NCBI RefSeq assembly: GCF_000169455.1
Contig: NZ_AAYC01000013.1
Span: 1-64,000, forward strand
DNA: 64,000 nt
Direction of reading: 5' to 3'
Origin: Roseobacter sp. SK209-2-6
GTDB lineage: Bacteria; Pseudomonadota; Alphaproteobacteria; Rhodobacterales; Rhodobacteraceae
The notes under the pieces are model-generated. The model did no database searches and was not told the DNA's origin. It saw only the letters and a program-made list of their open reading frames with translations. The first letter of the stretch is position 1. Each line of letters starts with the position of its first letter. Shown piece by piece: positions 25,949 through 34,665 of the stretch. Both the position numbers and the translations under genes were made by a program.

Positions 25949-27480
25949 AGAGGTGCTTCCTCTTGCATTTTCAATGTCAGCGCCGCCGCCGGGGCGGCCT
26001 TCAGATCATCCACCCGCAGCGGTCCGGTGGGTTTGGCTAGTCGGTTGCGCACGACCCAGATCAGGCGTTCCTGCGCCCGGGTGATGGCCACATATGCCAG
26101 CCGCTTCCATAGCGGCTGCCCGGCCTCCACCCGCCCCATGCGCGCGGCAGCATAGATGTCCGGTGCAAAGACCTGGGTGGTGTCCCATTGCGAGCCCTGG
26201 GCCTTATGGATCGTTACCGCCGCCCCGTGCAGAAAGGCCGCGCCCATGCGGGCGGCAAAGGGGATGAAGGGCTCTTCCTGATCCGGTTTCTCGATCTTCA
26301 CAATTGAGGCCGCAGAGACCTGCGGGTCCTCAGCTCCCATCACGTGCAGCCGGGAGAAACCCGGTTTGCGGCCCGGCCCCAGATAGACCACCTGCGCGCC
26401 CTTGATCAGGCCGCGAGCCTCAAGATCCAGGCGTTTTTTGCGGTGCTTCAGCGGCAGTTCAATACCGTCGCAAATCAAGGGCTCGCCTTCGATCAGCGCG
26501 TCCTCCGGGGCACCATGCACCTGCCGGAAGGCATTGATCAGGCGGATCCGGGTGTTGTTGCGCCAGACCAGCACCGGCGAGCGCGCCATCAGGTCCACCT
26601 CAACCCGCTGCCCCCAGACCACCCGTTCGTCGCGCCGGGCAGTCTCTTCGATCATGCGCTCAAACTCCTCAAACCCCAACGACGGGTCCGCCAGCGCATG
26701 CGCGAGATCTAGGATCGGGTTATCCGCATCCTGGCGATGCACCCGCTGCAGCTGCAGCTGCCGGTTCTGCGGCAGAGTCTCAAACACCATCGAGCCCGAT
26801 TGGTTGACCGGCGCCAACTGCGCCGGATCACCAAAGAGCACCAAATTTGGAAAAATCTCTTTCAGATCTTCGAACTGGCGGTCATCCAACATCGAAGCTT
26901 CATCAATGAAGCCAATATCCAACGGATCATCCCGCCGCTTCCAGCCGGTGATAAAATCCGAGCCTCGAAGGCCAGCAGCGGCCAGCGCGCCGGGGATGGA
27001 TTTATTGACCTCATAAAAGGCATGGGCACGGGCCAGAGCCTCCGGTGTCACCCCTTCGATCTCCGGCTCTTCGCCATTGCCAGTCAGCCATTCAGCAATG
27101 CGCTCATACTCAGGGTCATAGACCGGGGTATAGAGAATACGGTGAATGGTGGTCGCAGGCACACCGCGCAGACGCAAGACGCTCGCGGCCTTATTGGTAG
27201 GTGCCAGGATCGCCAGTGAACGGCGCCCAGTTTTCTTGCGGCTCTCGTAATCGCCCGAGACCACTTCAACCCCGGCCTGTTCCAAGGCCTTGTACAGCTC
27301 AGCCAAAAGCAGGGTTTTTCCTGAGCCCGCCTTGCCAATGACGGCCATCACCCCCGCTTCACCTTTTGGAGGTTGCAGCAATCCATCATCCATATCAACG
27401 CCCGCTTGTCGAAGCAGGGCGGATACGCTGTCATAGGCCTGGGCCTGATCTTCTGAAAACTGCAAAGCCTGATCTGTCAT
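25945..27480 (-). CDS. ATP-dependent DNA helicase, Dda/RecD-like (SF1B)
   Basis: 511-residue superfamily 1 helicase with Walker A G-K-A-G-S-G-K-T (about residues 49-56), APTNKAASVLR motif Ia, Walker B I-D-E-A-S-M-L, motif III GDPAQLAPV, motif IV-V region TIHKAQGSQWDTTQVF and motif VI YVAITRAQERLIWV. The layout matches Dda/RecD2-like 5'-3' helicases with a UvrD-type C-terminal domain. It is stand-alone; no recBC or addAB lies near. It probably acts in DNA repair or replication restart. It forms an operon with a downstream SDR. Confidence 0.9.
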   Translation of the reverse strand: MTDQALQFSEDQAQAYDSVSALLRQAGVDMDDGLLQPPKGEAGVMAVIGKAGSGKTLLLAELYKALEQAGVEVVSGDYESRKKTGRRSLAILAPTNKAASVLRLRGVPATTIHRILYTPVYDPEYERIAEWLTGNGEEPEIEGVTPEALARAHAFYEVNKSIPGALAAAGLRGSDFITGWKRRDDPLDIGFIDEASMLDDRQFEDLKEIFPNLVLFGDPAQLAPVNQSGSMVFETLPQNRQLQLQRVHRQDADNPILDLAHALADPSLGFEEFERMIEETARRDERVVWGQRVEVDLMARSPVLVWRNNTRIRLINAFRQVHGAPEDALIEGEPLICDGIELPLKHRKKRLDLEARGLIKGAQVVYLGPGRKPGFSRLHVMGAEDPQVSAASIVKIEKPDQEEPFIPFAARMGAAFLHGAAVTIHKAQGSQWDTTQVFAPDIYAAARMGRVEAGQPLWKRLAYVAITRAQERLIWVVRNRLAKPTGPLRVDDLKAAPAAALTLKMQEEAPL

Positions 27481-27538
27481 GGCGCGACACTACAGGGCCG
27501 CCGCAGCAGGCACCAGTCGCAAAGCCTGGGCTTTGCTC

Positions 27539-28258
27539 TCAGATCACAATCAGCCCGCAACTGATAGCACGTGCAATGGCATGGGTGGTGTTAAGTGCAC
27601 CCAGTTTGAAACGCGCGCTCTCGATATAGACCCGCAGTGTATGCTCGGAAATCGAAAGCGTCTTAGCGACCTGAGCCCGGTTATACCCGATAGCCAAAAG
27701 GGTCAAAGCATCCATCTCTCGGGGAGAAAGCGGAGGCGTATGCTCGGGTTTGCGCTTTGGCTCGAACTCCAGGGCTTTACGGTTGAAGTAATGCCCGACC
27801 AGGATCAGCTCCTGACTAAAGGTATCGATAAACTCATCCCAGTTGGCATCGTTGCAGCTATGACTAACCGTAAAGAGGGCAAATTGACCATTGGGACCCC
27901 GGATCGGCACCGAATACCCCTGATTGCCAACACCATAGTTTTGCGCATCCGAGCGAAACTCCTTTGCCTGACGGGTCGTCCAATCCAACCTGCGCCAGTC
28001 AACTGGGTGAAAGCGCTGATAGCACCCCGCAATGACCGGGTCTGAACGCACATATCCTTTGTCCAGATAGCGCTGGATCCAAGCCTGTTTGTAGGTGCCG
28101 CACCCATATTGATCACCTGCGCTGTCGACCCAATGGTACATGGCATCGTCAACACCAAAGGCTTGGCATACTTCTTCAATAATGGATTGCAGCCCATCAA
28201 GAGACTCTGTCAGATCAAGTGCCTGCAGAATATCATCTAGATCCACCGGTCTTCCCAT
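27539..28258 (-). CDS. LuxR-family regulator with autoinducer-binding domain
   Basis: 239-residue quorum-sensing type regulator. The N-terminal acyl-homoserine lactone domain keeps all six residues invariant in TraR/LuxR proteins: Trp60, Tyr64, Asp73, Pro74, Trp88 and Gly114, with nearly the same spacing. The C-terminal HTH reads LSPREMDALTLLAIGYNRAQVAKTLSISEHTLRVYI. No luxI gene is in the window, so it is a LuxR solo locally. ATG 28258 is used; a GTG at 28267 is an alternative, and neither has a strong ribosome site. A 16-bp dyad about 130 nt upstream may be an operator. Confidence 0.9.
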   Translation of the reverse strand: MGRPVDLDDILQALDLTESLDGLQSIIEEVCQAFGVDDAMYHWVDSAGDQYGCGTYKQAWIQRYLDKGYVRSDPVIAGCYQRFHPVDWRRLDWTTRQAKEFRSDAQNYGVGNQGYSVPIRGPNGQFALFTVSHSCNDANWDEFIDTFSQELILVGHYFNRKALEFEPKRKPEHTPPLSPREMDALTLLAIGYNRAQVAKTLSISEHTLRVYIESARFKLGALNTTHAIARAISCGLIVI

Positions 28259-28387
28259 ATCGCACACGTCAAAAATGATAGAGCCGCCCTGATTGAGGCC
28301 GAAGCCTTGGGCGATCTAATTGTTTTGAATTTCGTCCATCCCGAGTTTCCTTTTGCCGTGCGTAAGGGGCACAGGTCAATGCATGCA

Positions 28388-28403
28388 TTATCATAAATGA
28401 TAA
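28388..28403. promoter_or_regulatory. 16-bp dyad upstream of the LuxR-type gene
   Basis: TTATCAT-AA-ATGATAA, perfect 7-bp arms, in an AT-rich stretch 130 nt upstream of the regulator start. Its size is close to a lux box (18-20 bp), but the sequence is not the classic one. It is a candidate autoregulatory site. Confidence 0.45.
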
Positions 28404-28579
28404 AAATAGCAGTGGAAACTCGCCAAAAGTAGGAGTCATGCATGCGCCGCAGCATTGGAGCAAAGCCTCACTCACCCAAGGGGTTGAGCGGAAATGACCC
28501 GCCCAATCTATACGCGCATTTTCATCTTCCCAAAAAGGCAAAGCAGCGCGGATTGCCAATGACAATCTACGCTGCTTTC

Positions 28580-28596
28580 AGTCCCTTTGTGGGACC
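28580..28596 (-). terminator. Short hairpin at the ccr 3' end
   Basis: GTCCC (28581-28585) and GGGAC (28591-28595) with a 5-nt loop, 23 nt past the ccr stop on the minus strand. No clear T-run follows, so it is a weak terminator candidate. Confidence 0.35.
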
Positions 28597-28618
28597 TCTA
28601 CTTCAACTCGCCTCGGCG

Positions 28619-29899
28619 TTAACCCGCCAAGACCTCAGCCAATGTTCGCATTCCGGTCTTTGGCGCCTGGACCAGAACAGACATATTGCCTGGCAGATGC
28701 TCATTGCGCAGCATCTTCATGTGGGCTTCTGGAAGGTCGTTCCAGGTAAAGACCTCTGACATGCAGGGATCTAGGCGACGCTCTACCATCAGCTTGTTCG
28801 CGGCAGCCGCCTGTTTCAGATGGGCAAAATGCGAGCCTTGCAGACGCTTCTGGTGCATCCACATGTAGCGCACGTCGAAAGTCAGGTTGTAGCCGGTGGT
28901 CCCGGCACAGATCACAACCATACCGCCCTTTTTCACCACAAAGGTGGAGACCGGAAAGGTGCTTTCGCCAGGGTGCTCGAACACCATATCAACGTTGTTG
29001 CCCTTGCCGGTGATGTCCCAGATCGCCTTGCCGAATTTGCGGGCTTCCTTGAACCACTCGGCATATTCCGGGGTGTTCACCGTAGGCAGCTGGCCCCAGC
29101 AGTTGAAATCTTTGCGGTTCAGAACGCCTTTGGCGCCAAGCCCCATGACAAAGTCGCGCTTGCTCTCGTCCGAGATCACGCCGATGGCGTTGGCGCCGGC
29201 GGTGTTGATCAGCTGGATCGCATAAGAGCCCAGACCTCCGGAGGCGCCCCAGACCAGAACATTCTGGCCCGGCTTCAGATCATGCGGTTCATGGCCGAAG
29301 AGCATCCGGTAGGCGGTGGCCAGCGTCAGCGTGTAGCAAGCGGCCTCTTCCCAGGTCAGATGCTTGGGGCGCGGCATCAGCTGCTGGGCCTGCACATTGG
29401 TGAACTGGGCAAAGGAGCCATCCGGGGTCTCGTAGCCCCAGATCCGCTGGCTAGGAGAATACATCGGATCGCCACCGTTGCATTCTTCATCGTCGCCGTC
29501 ATCTTGGTTACAGTGGATTACAACTTCGTCGCCAACTTTCCAGCGGGTCACCTTGGAGCCAACCGCCCAAACAATGCCCGAAGCATCGGAACCGGCGATG
29601 TGGTAAGGTGCCTTATGGCCATCGAATGGTGAGATCGGTTTGCCCAAAGAGGCCCAGACGCCATTATAGTTAACGCCTGCCGCCATCACCAGAACCAGCA
29701 CCTCGTGGCTGTCCAGTTCTGGCACGTCCACGACCTCCTGCACCATGGCCGTATTGGGCTCACCATGGCGTTCCTTGCGGATCGCCCAAGCGTACATTTT
29801 CTTGGGCACAAAGCCCATCGGGGGGATTTCGCCCATCTCATAGAGATCTTTTTCGGGCGCCTCATAAGACATGATGTCGGTCTGGGTGTCCAATGCCAT
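28619..29899 (-). CDS. ccrA: Crotonyl-CoA carboxylase/reductase
   Basis: Key enzyme of the ethylmalonyl-CoA pathway: NADPH-dependent reductive carboxylation of crotonyl-CoA to ethylmalonyl-CoA. 426 residues, the usual length. It belongs to the medium-chain reductase superfamily, with the cofactor-binding glycines in VLVWGASGGLGSYAIQL. The diagnostic N-terminus YEMGEIPPMGFVPKKMYAWAIR, GYETPDGSFAQF and FEHPGESTFPVSTFV separate it from ordinary crotonyl-CoA reductases. AAGGAGG precedes the ATG. ecm lies about 1.5 kb away in the opposite direction, and mch and mcl2 are elsewhere in the window, so acetyl-CoA assimilation through this pathway is well supported. Confidence 0.97.
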   Translation of the reverse strand: MALDTQTDIMSYEAPEKDLYEMGEIPPMGFVPKKMYAWAIRKERHGEPNTAMVQEVVDVPELDSHEVLVLVMAAGVNYNGVWASLGKPISPFDGHKAPYHIAGSDASGIVWAVGSKVTRWKVGDEVVIHCNQDDGDDEECNGGDPMYSPSQRIWGYETPDGSFAQFTNVQAQQLMPRPKHLTWEEAACYTLTLATAYRMLFGHEPHDLKPGQNVLVWGASGGLGSYAIQLINTAGANAIGVISDESKRDFVMGLGAKGVLNRKDFNCWGQLPTVNTPEYAEWFKEARKFGKAIWDITGKGNNVDMVFEHPGESTFPVSTFVVKKGGMVVICAGTTGYNLTFDVRYMWMHQKRLQGSHFAHLKQAAAANKLMVERRLDPCMSEVFTWNDLPEAHMKMLRNEHLPGNMSVLVQAPKTGMRTLAEVLAG

Positions 29900-30128
29900 G
29901 ATGGCCTCCTTCGTCCTGCGCGTTTGCCGCGATGCAGAATCGCGGCGATTACCTAGGGAATAGGATCGGCAAAGTAATATTGCAACCTCTTTCGGCTTAT
30001 ATTTGAAATTTTATAACCCTGCAGATGCAGCATGACCCTTTGCAATTGCAGAATACGTCCCTCATCCAGTATCAGGCTCACAGCATTGGGACCACTCAAA
30101 ATAGAGGATCTCTTGGGCTCTGGCGCCT

Positions 30129-31211
30129 CTAACTTGTCTGCGTTGTCAACGGATCGGGTGAACTGGCAACTTTTGGCTTGGCCCATCTACGGGCCAAGGC
30201 CTGCGCAGGCTTTTCTACCCAGAGATAGACACAGGCGGAGATCAGCAAGATCAGCGCAAAAATCCCCGCAAGGCAGAGAAGGTAAACCGCAGAGTGCGCC
30301 CCCGGTGGAAACAAGGAAATCAGCGCATTGCCGATATTGTTGTGCAACAAATAGACAGAATAGCTGCCCAACCCCAATGTCGCTAAGGGCCAGCTTCCCA
30401 GCCATTGAACAAACCGCAACCGCAATGCACAAGCCAGGACCAAGAGATATATCCCAGCCAAAACACTCGCCTGAACAAGACCTTCGGAGATATACTGCGA
30501 AACAGCGAAACTCCAAAGCAGCAAGGCCAAGCTGCGCGTTTTCACACCTTCCTGGTAAATCTGAGAAAACAGCATACCGGCGGCAAACAGATGTAGGTAC
30601 TCACTGGACAGAAAGCGATAGTATATCTTTGGCATCATCCCCGGTAGAAAACTCTCCGAAGCTGATAGAGAAAATTGCGCTAACAAAAGACAAAAAGCCC
30701 CGCGTTCGCAAAATCGCTGCCGTCCGAGCATTGCGAATAAGGCCGCAATTATCAGATAGAATTGTGCTTCGATCGCCAGTGTCCAATAGACAGGATCGAT
30801 GTAGTTATCCAAGGCAAAGCTGCCCGGCCAGATCTCTGGCCTGGTAAAGGTCAACGAAGGTACAAAGGCCGTTATCTCCCTGCGGGCAAATAGGGCAAAG
30901 TCAGTACTCAGCACCTGCATCACCAAGAATGTCAGCGCAGAACAGACAGCTAAAGCGGGCCACAACCGCAGGAAACGTTTCAGCAGAAAGCGAGCTCCCC
31001 CACCACCTGAAAGCAGTGAGATCGGGATCACAAATCCGGAAATTATAAAGAATAGATGCACCCCGAGATTACCGTAACTAGCCCAAGGTAACAACGTGTC
31101 ACCATAGGGGTAGAACTTTGGGTAGCTCTGAAAATAGTGGAAAAAGACAACTGCGAGCACCGCAAGAGCACGCAGTCCGTCAAAAACGGAAAGCCGGGTT
31201 GGAAACAGCAC
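30129..31211 (-). CDS. Acyltransferase 3 family membrane protein
   Basis: Multi-pass membrane acyltransferase (OafA/AT3 family) of about 360 residues, which O-acetylates cell-surface glycans. The family start F-D-G-L-R-A-L-A-V is followed by VVFFHYF, then VHLFFIISGFVIPISLL and FLLKRFLRLWPALAVC; about ten hydrophobic segments follow. GTG 31211 is chosen because GAGG lies 5 nt upstream; a TTG at 31250 would add 13 residues. The base composition is lower in GC than ccr and ecm on either side. No other surface-polysaccharide genes are near, so it looks like an insertion between two pathway genes. Confidence 0.82.
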   Translation of the reverse strand: MLFPTRLSVFDGLRALAVLAVVFFHYFQSYPKFYPYGDTLLPWASYGNLGVHLFFIISGFVIPISLLSGGGGARFLLKRFLRLWPALAVCSALTFLVMQVLSTDFALFARREITAFVPSLTFTRPEIWPGSFALDNYIDPVYWTLAIEAQFYLIIAALFAMLGRQRFCERGAFCLLLAQFSLSASESFLPGMMPKIYYRFLSSEYLHLFAAGMLFSQIYQEGVKTRSLALLLWSFAVSQYISEGLVQASVLAGIYLLVLACALRLRFVQWLGSWPLATLGLGSYSVYLLHNNIGNALISLFPPGAHSAVYLLCLAGIFALILLISACVYLWVEKPAQALARRWAKPKVASSPDPLTTQTS

Positions 31212-31412
31212 GAAAACCTCAATGAGTTTAACGAATAAAATTTCTATCAACTTATAGGTGCAACTTCAAAAGAAGCAACCCGGAGGCGAGGAAGACATGC
31301 TCTCTCGAATCCACGAATGCCGCAACGCAGCGAATTGACAAGGGTGTAAAATTGCAGTTTACATCAGCTTGACGTAATAAAATTACCCACACACTGACTC
31401 GCGAGGCCCGTA

Positions 31413-33365
31413 ATGCCGCAGATGCAAAAAGACCGCCCCTGGCTGATCCGTACCTATGCAGGCCATTCCACCGCCAAGGCTTCGAACGAGCTTTATCGCG
31501 CGAACCTGGCCAAGGGGCAGACCGGCCTTTCGGTGGCCTTCGATCTGCCAACGCAGACCGGCTATGATAGTGACCATGTGCTGGCGCGCGGTGAGGTGGG
31601 TAAAGTTGGGGTGCCAATCTGTCATCTGGGTGACATGCGCACGCTGTTTGAAGAGATCCCTCTAGAGCAGATGAACACCTCAATGACGATCAACGCTACA
31701 GCCCCCTGGCTGCTGTCACTGTACATAGCGGTGGCTGAGGAGCAGGGCGCGGATGTATCCAAGCTGCAGGGCACCGTGCAGAATGACTTGATCAAGGAAT
31801 ACCTATCGCGCGGCACCTATGTCTGCCCGCCCAAACCCAGCCTCAAGATGATCGCCGATGTAGCTGAATACTGCTACACCAACGTGCCCAAGTGGAACCC
31901 GATGAACGTCTGTTCATACCACCTGCAGGAAGCTGGCGCGACACCGGAGCAGGAACTGGCCTTCGCCTTGGCGACCGCACAGGCGGTTCTGGACGAGCTG
32001 AAACCGCGCATCGCGCCTGAGGCCTTCCCGGCGATGGTCGGCCGCATCTCTTTCTTTGTGAACGCGGGCATCCGCTTCGTGACCGAAATGTGTAAGATGC
32101 GGGCCTTTGTCGATCTGTGGGACGAGATCTGCGAGAAACGCTATGGCGTTGCTGATCCGAAATTCCGCCGCTTCCGTTACGGGGTGCAGGTAAACTCACT
32201 GGGCCTGACCGAGCAGCAGCCGGAAAACAATGTCTACCGCATCCTGATCGAGATGCTGGCAGTGACCTTGTCGAAAAAGGCCCGCGCCCGCGCGGTGCAG
32301 CTGCCCGCCTGGAACGAAGCGCTGGGCCTGCCCCGCCCCTGGGACCAGCAGTGGTCCATGCGTATGCAGCAGATCCTGGCCTATGAGACCGACCTTCTGG
32401 AATACGGCGATCTCTTCGACGGCAACCCGGCGGTCGATGCCAAGGTTGAAGAGCTGAAAGAAGGCGCCCGCGCCGAGCTGGCTAACCTGGAATCCATGGG
32501 CGGCGCGGTTGCTTCGATCGAATACATGAAGGGCCGTTTGGTCGATTCCAACGCAGAACGCCTGAACCGGATCGAAAAGAACGAAACCGTTGTGGTTGGC
32601 GTCAACAAATGGACGGAAGGTGAACCCTCGCCGCTGCAGACCGAAGATGGTGGCATTATGGTGGTTGATCCGGCGGTGGAGCAGGAGCAGGCAAGCCGCT
32701 TGGCAACCTGGCGTGCGAGCCGTGACAATGATGCAGTTCAATCCGCTCTGGCAGCACTTCGCGCAGCTGCAAAAGATGGTAGCAATATCATGGAGCCTTC
32801 CATCGCAGCCGCAAAAGCAGGCGTAACCACCGGCGAATGGGCTGAGGAAATGCGGAAAGCCTATGGAACCTATCGGGGACCAACCGGCGTTTCGGCCTCT
32901 GTCTCGAATAAGACTGAAGGATTGGAAGACCTCCGCGACGCAGTAAATGCAGTCAGCGATCAACTGGGACGTCGGCTGAAATTTGTGGTTGGAAAACCTG
33001 GCCTCGACGGGCACTCAAACGGAGCCGAGCAAATTGCATTCCGTGCGCGCGATTGTGGCATGGATATCACCTACGACGGGATCCGCATGACCCCGGAGGA
33101 ACTGGTCACCCAGGCTCAGGATGACGGGGCTCATGTTGTGGGGCTCTCAATCCTATCTGGCAGTCACCTTCCCTTGGTTGAAGATCTGATGCAACGTATG
33201 GAGCAGGCCGATCTTAACCACATTCCCGTGGTTGTAGGTGGGATTATCCCTGAAGAAGATGCCGAGAAGTTGCGCCAAATGGGCGTGACCCGGGTTTACA
33301 CTCCCAAAGACTTTGAATTGAACGCAATTATGGGGGATATTATCGAATTAGCAAAACCCTCATAG
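31413..33365 (+). CDS. ecm: Ethylmalonyl-CoA mutase
   Basis: Adenosylcobalamin-dependent mutase converting ethylmalonyl-CoA to methylsuccinyl-CoA. It has 650 residues, in the range for single-chain Ecm/MeaA enzymes. The N-terminal TIM barrel contains RPWLIRTYAGHSTAKASNELY and SVAFDLPTQTGYDSDH. The C-terminal B12 domain has GLDGHSNGAEQIA (D-x-H-x2-G, base-off His), GLSILSGSH and VVVGGIIP. The DNA shifts to more A/T-ending codons from about 32,700 to the 3' end. It is transcribed divergently from ccr with an acyltransferase gene between them. Related methylmalonyl-CoA mutases share the fold; context supports Ecm. Confidence 0.93.
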   Translation: MPQMQKDRPWLIRTYAGHSTAKASNELYRANLAKGQTGLSVAFDLPTQTGYDSDHVLARGEVGKVGVPICHLGDMRTLFEEIPLEQMNTSMTINATAPWLLSLYIAVAEEQGADVSKLQGTVQNDLIKEYLSRGTYVCPPKPSLKMIADVAEYCYTNVPKWNPMNVCSYHLQEAGATPEQELAFALATAQAVLDELKPRIAPEAFPAMVGRISFFVNAGIRFVTEMCKMRAFVDLWDEICEKRYGVADPKFRRFRYGVQVNSLGLTEQQPENNVYRILIEMLAVTLSKKARARAVQLPAWNEALGLPRPWDQQWSMRMQQILAYETDLLEYGDLFDGNPAVDAKVEELKEGARAELANLESMGGAVASIEYMKGRLVDSNAERLNRIEKNETVVVGVNKWTEGEPSPLQTEDGGIMVVDPAVEQEQASRLATWRASRDNDAVQSALAALRAAAKDGSNIMEPSIAAAKAGVTTGEWAEEMRKAYGTYRGPTGVSASVSNKTEGLEDLRDAVNAVSDQLGRRLKFVVGKPGLDGHSNGAEQIAFRARDCGMDITYDGIRMTPEELVTQAQDDGAHVVGLSILSGSHLPLVEDLMQRMEQADLNHIPVVVGGIIPEEDAEKLRQMGVTRVYTPKDFELNAIMGDIIELAKPS

Positions 33366-33498
33366 GTTGCTAATACCCTTGGAAACTTCAATTCCTCACA
33401 TTTATGCTAAATTTATGGGGTGAAATCCTCAATTTGATTTGGCATGAATGCGAATGACCTGCAGAATGCAGTGCAATACCTGGAATTGGAGTATCAAA

Positions 33499-33816
33499 AT
33501 GAGCATTGACCTAACGGCAATGTCCCGCAAAGAGCTTCTCGAACTTAAAAGCGGTATCGATGTAGCGCTGAAAGAAGCTGAATTGCGCGAACGTAGCGAA
33601 GCAATTAAGGCCGCGGAAGAAGCCGCTGCAAAATATGGCTTCTCTCTTGAAGAAATCACTGGTTCGGCCAAGTCAGCTGTTAAGAAGCAAAAAGCCGCCG
33701 CAAAATACCGCAATCCCAGCAATCCAGACGAAACTTGGAGCGGGCGCGGGCGTAAACCACATTGGGTCCACGCAGCTTTGACCTCTGGTAAAGACATTTC
33801 GGAACTGGAAATTTAG
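33499..33816 (+). CDS. H-NS family nucleoid protein (HvrA-like)
   Basis: 105-residue H-NS/HvrA/BpH3-type DNA-binding protein. It has an N-terminal oligomerisation helix ([32 protein letters not shown]), then a linker and the C-terminal DNA-binding motif Y-R-N-P[16 protein letters not shown]. ATG 33499 follows TTGGAG; the longer frame from 33448 adds a non-family leader. The flanking DNA is AT-rich, a usual context for such genes. It could silence local AT-rich DNA or act in redox control as HvrA does in Rhodobacter; no target is shown here. Confidence 0.93.
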   Translation: MSIDLTAMSRKELLELKSGIDVALKEAELRERSEAIKAAEEAAAKYGFSLEEITGSAKSAVKKQKAAAKYRNPSNPDETWSGRGRKPHWVHAALTSGKDISELEI

Positions 33817-33836
33817 ACACGGCGAGGAGTCGCTTT

Positions 33837-34541
33837 ATGACTGTCCATATTGGTGCGGAAAGTGGTGATATTGCTGAAACCGTCTTGATGCCTGGGGATC
33901 CCTATCGTGCAAAGTGGGCTGCAGAGAATTTTCTGCAAGATGCCCGCCTCGTAAATGAAGTGCGTGGAATGCTGGGGTACACGGGGACCTGGAACGGAAA
34001 TCCGGTAACAATTCAGGGCAGCGGAATGGGTATGCCTTCCCTGTCTATTTATGCAAATGAATTAATACGTGATTTCGGTGCCAAAACCCTTATCCGAATT
34101 GGCTCCTGCGGTGGAATGCAGCCACAGGTGAAGTTGCGTGATGTTATCCTCGCAATGAGTGCGAGCACGCTGGGCTCCCCTTCTCGCGGTATATTCCGGG
34201 AATTGAATTTTGCCCCTGTTGCCGATTGGGGTTTGCTTCAGGCGGCGGCAAAAGCGGCAGAAAAGCACGAAGCAAACTTGCATGTCGGCGGCATCTATTC
34301 TTCGGATGTCTTTTACGACGAACGTCCTGATCTGAACGAACAGATGGTGCGTCACGGTATTCTTGGTGTCGAAATGGAGGCAGCAGAACTCTATACGCTC
34401 GCAGCCCGGCATGGTTGCCGTGCCCTCGCCGTCCTCACCGTTTCTGATCATCTGGGAACCGGAGAGGCCCTGCCATCGGATCAGCGTGAGCGCAGCTTTG
34501 GCGATATGGTTGAGATCGCTCTTGAGGCAGCTTTCGCCTGA
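33837..34541 (+). CDS. deoD: Purine-nucleoside phosphorylase, DeoD type
   Basis: Hexameric purine nucleoside phosphorylase of 234 residues, cleaving purine (deoxy)ribonucleosides with phosphate. Signatures: N-terminus [24 protein letters not shown], phosphate site R-I-G-S-C-G-G and the substrate-binding [11 protein letters not shown]-terminal V-S-D-H-L carries the catalytic Asp. GAGGAG precedes the ATG, 20 nt after the H-NS-like gene. It could use nucleosides imported by the transporter 14 kb upstream, but the two are not linked in one operon. An intrinsic terminator follows. Confidence 0.95.
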   Translation: MTVHIGAESGDIAETVLMPGDPYRAKWAAENFLQDARLVNEVRGMLGYTGTWNGNPVTIQGSGMGMPSLSIYANELIRDFGAKTLIRIGSCGGMQPQVKLRDVILAMSASTLGSPSRGIFRELNFAPVADWGLLQAAAKAAEKHEANLHVGGIYSSDVFYDERPDLNEQMVRHGILGVEMEAAELYTLAARHGCRALAVLTVSDHLGTGEALPSDQRERSFGDMVEIALEAAFA

Positions 34542-34583
34542 GTAGACTTTCAACGCCCAATGGTGCGTGAAGTAAAACCTTTT

Positions 34584-34611
34584 GAAGCAGCCCCAGGGCT
34601 GCTTCTTTTCA
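34584..34611 (+). terminator. Intrinsic terminator after deoD
   Basis: GAAGCAGCCC (34584-34593) and GGGCTGCTTC (34596-34605) form a near-perfect stem followed by TTTTC, 42 nt past the deoD stop. Confidence 0.85.
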
Positions 34612-34665
34612 TTCTAAACCTCATACAGCCCGAAACACGCAGCTGATCGGCCTCACTATGAAGTG

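Larger units (their letters stand above)
28268..28618. other. Non-coding region between luxR-type gene and ccr
   Basis: About 350 nt upstream of the luxR-type gene and downstream of ccr. It holds a 16-bp dyad, two ATGCATG palindromes (28379-28388 and 28437-28444) and a short hairpin near the ccr end. A 98-codon minus-strand frame (28269-28565) has no recognisable domain, and I do not call it a gene. Confidence 0.5.

Noticed and set aside
28269-28565. 98-codon minus-strand frame upstream of the luxR-type gene
   Set aside because: Poor codon bias, overlaps operator-like palindromes, no similarity recognised.
28619-29899. Ordinary quinone oxidoreductase or crotonyl-CoA reductase
   Set aside because: The N-terminal extension and the GYETPDGSFAQF and FEHPGESTFPVSTF stretches are those of carboxylating enzymes, and ecm, mch and mcl2 are in the same window.
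30032-30847. 271-codon plus-strand frame opposite the acyltransferase
   Set aside because: Antisense to a multi-pass membrane protein; rich in Arg, Ser and Pro with no plausible fold.
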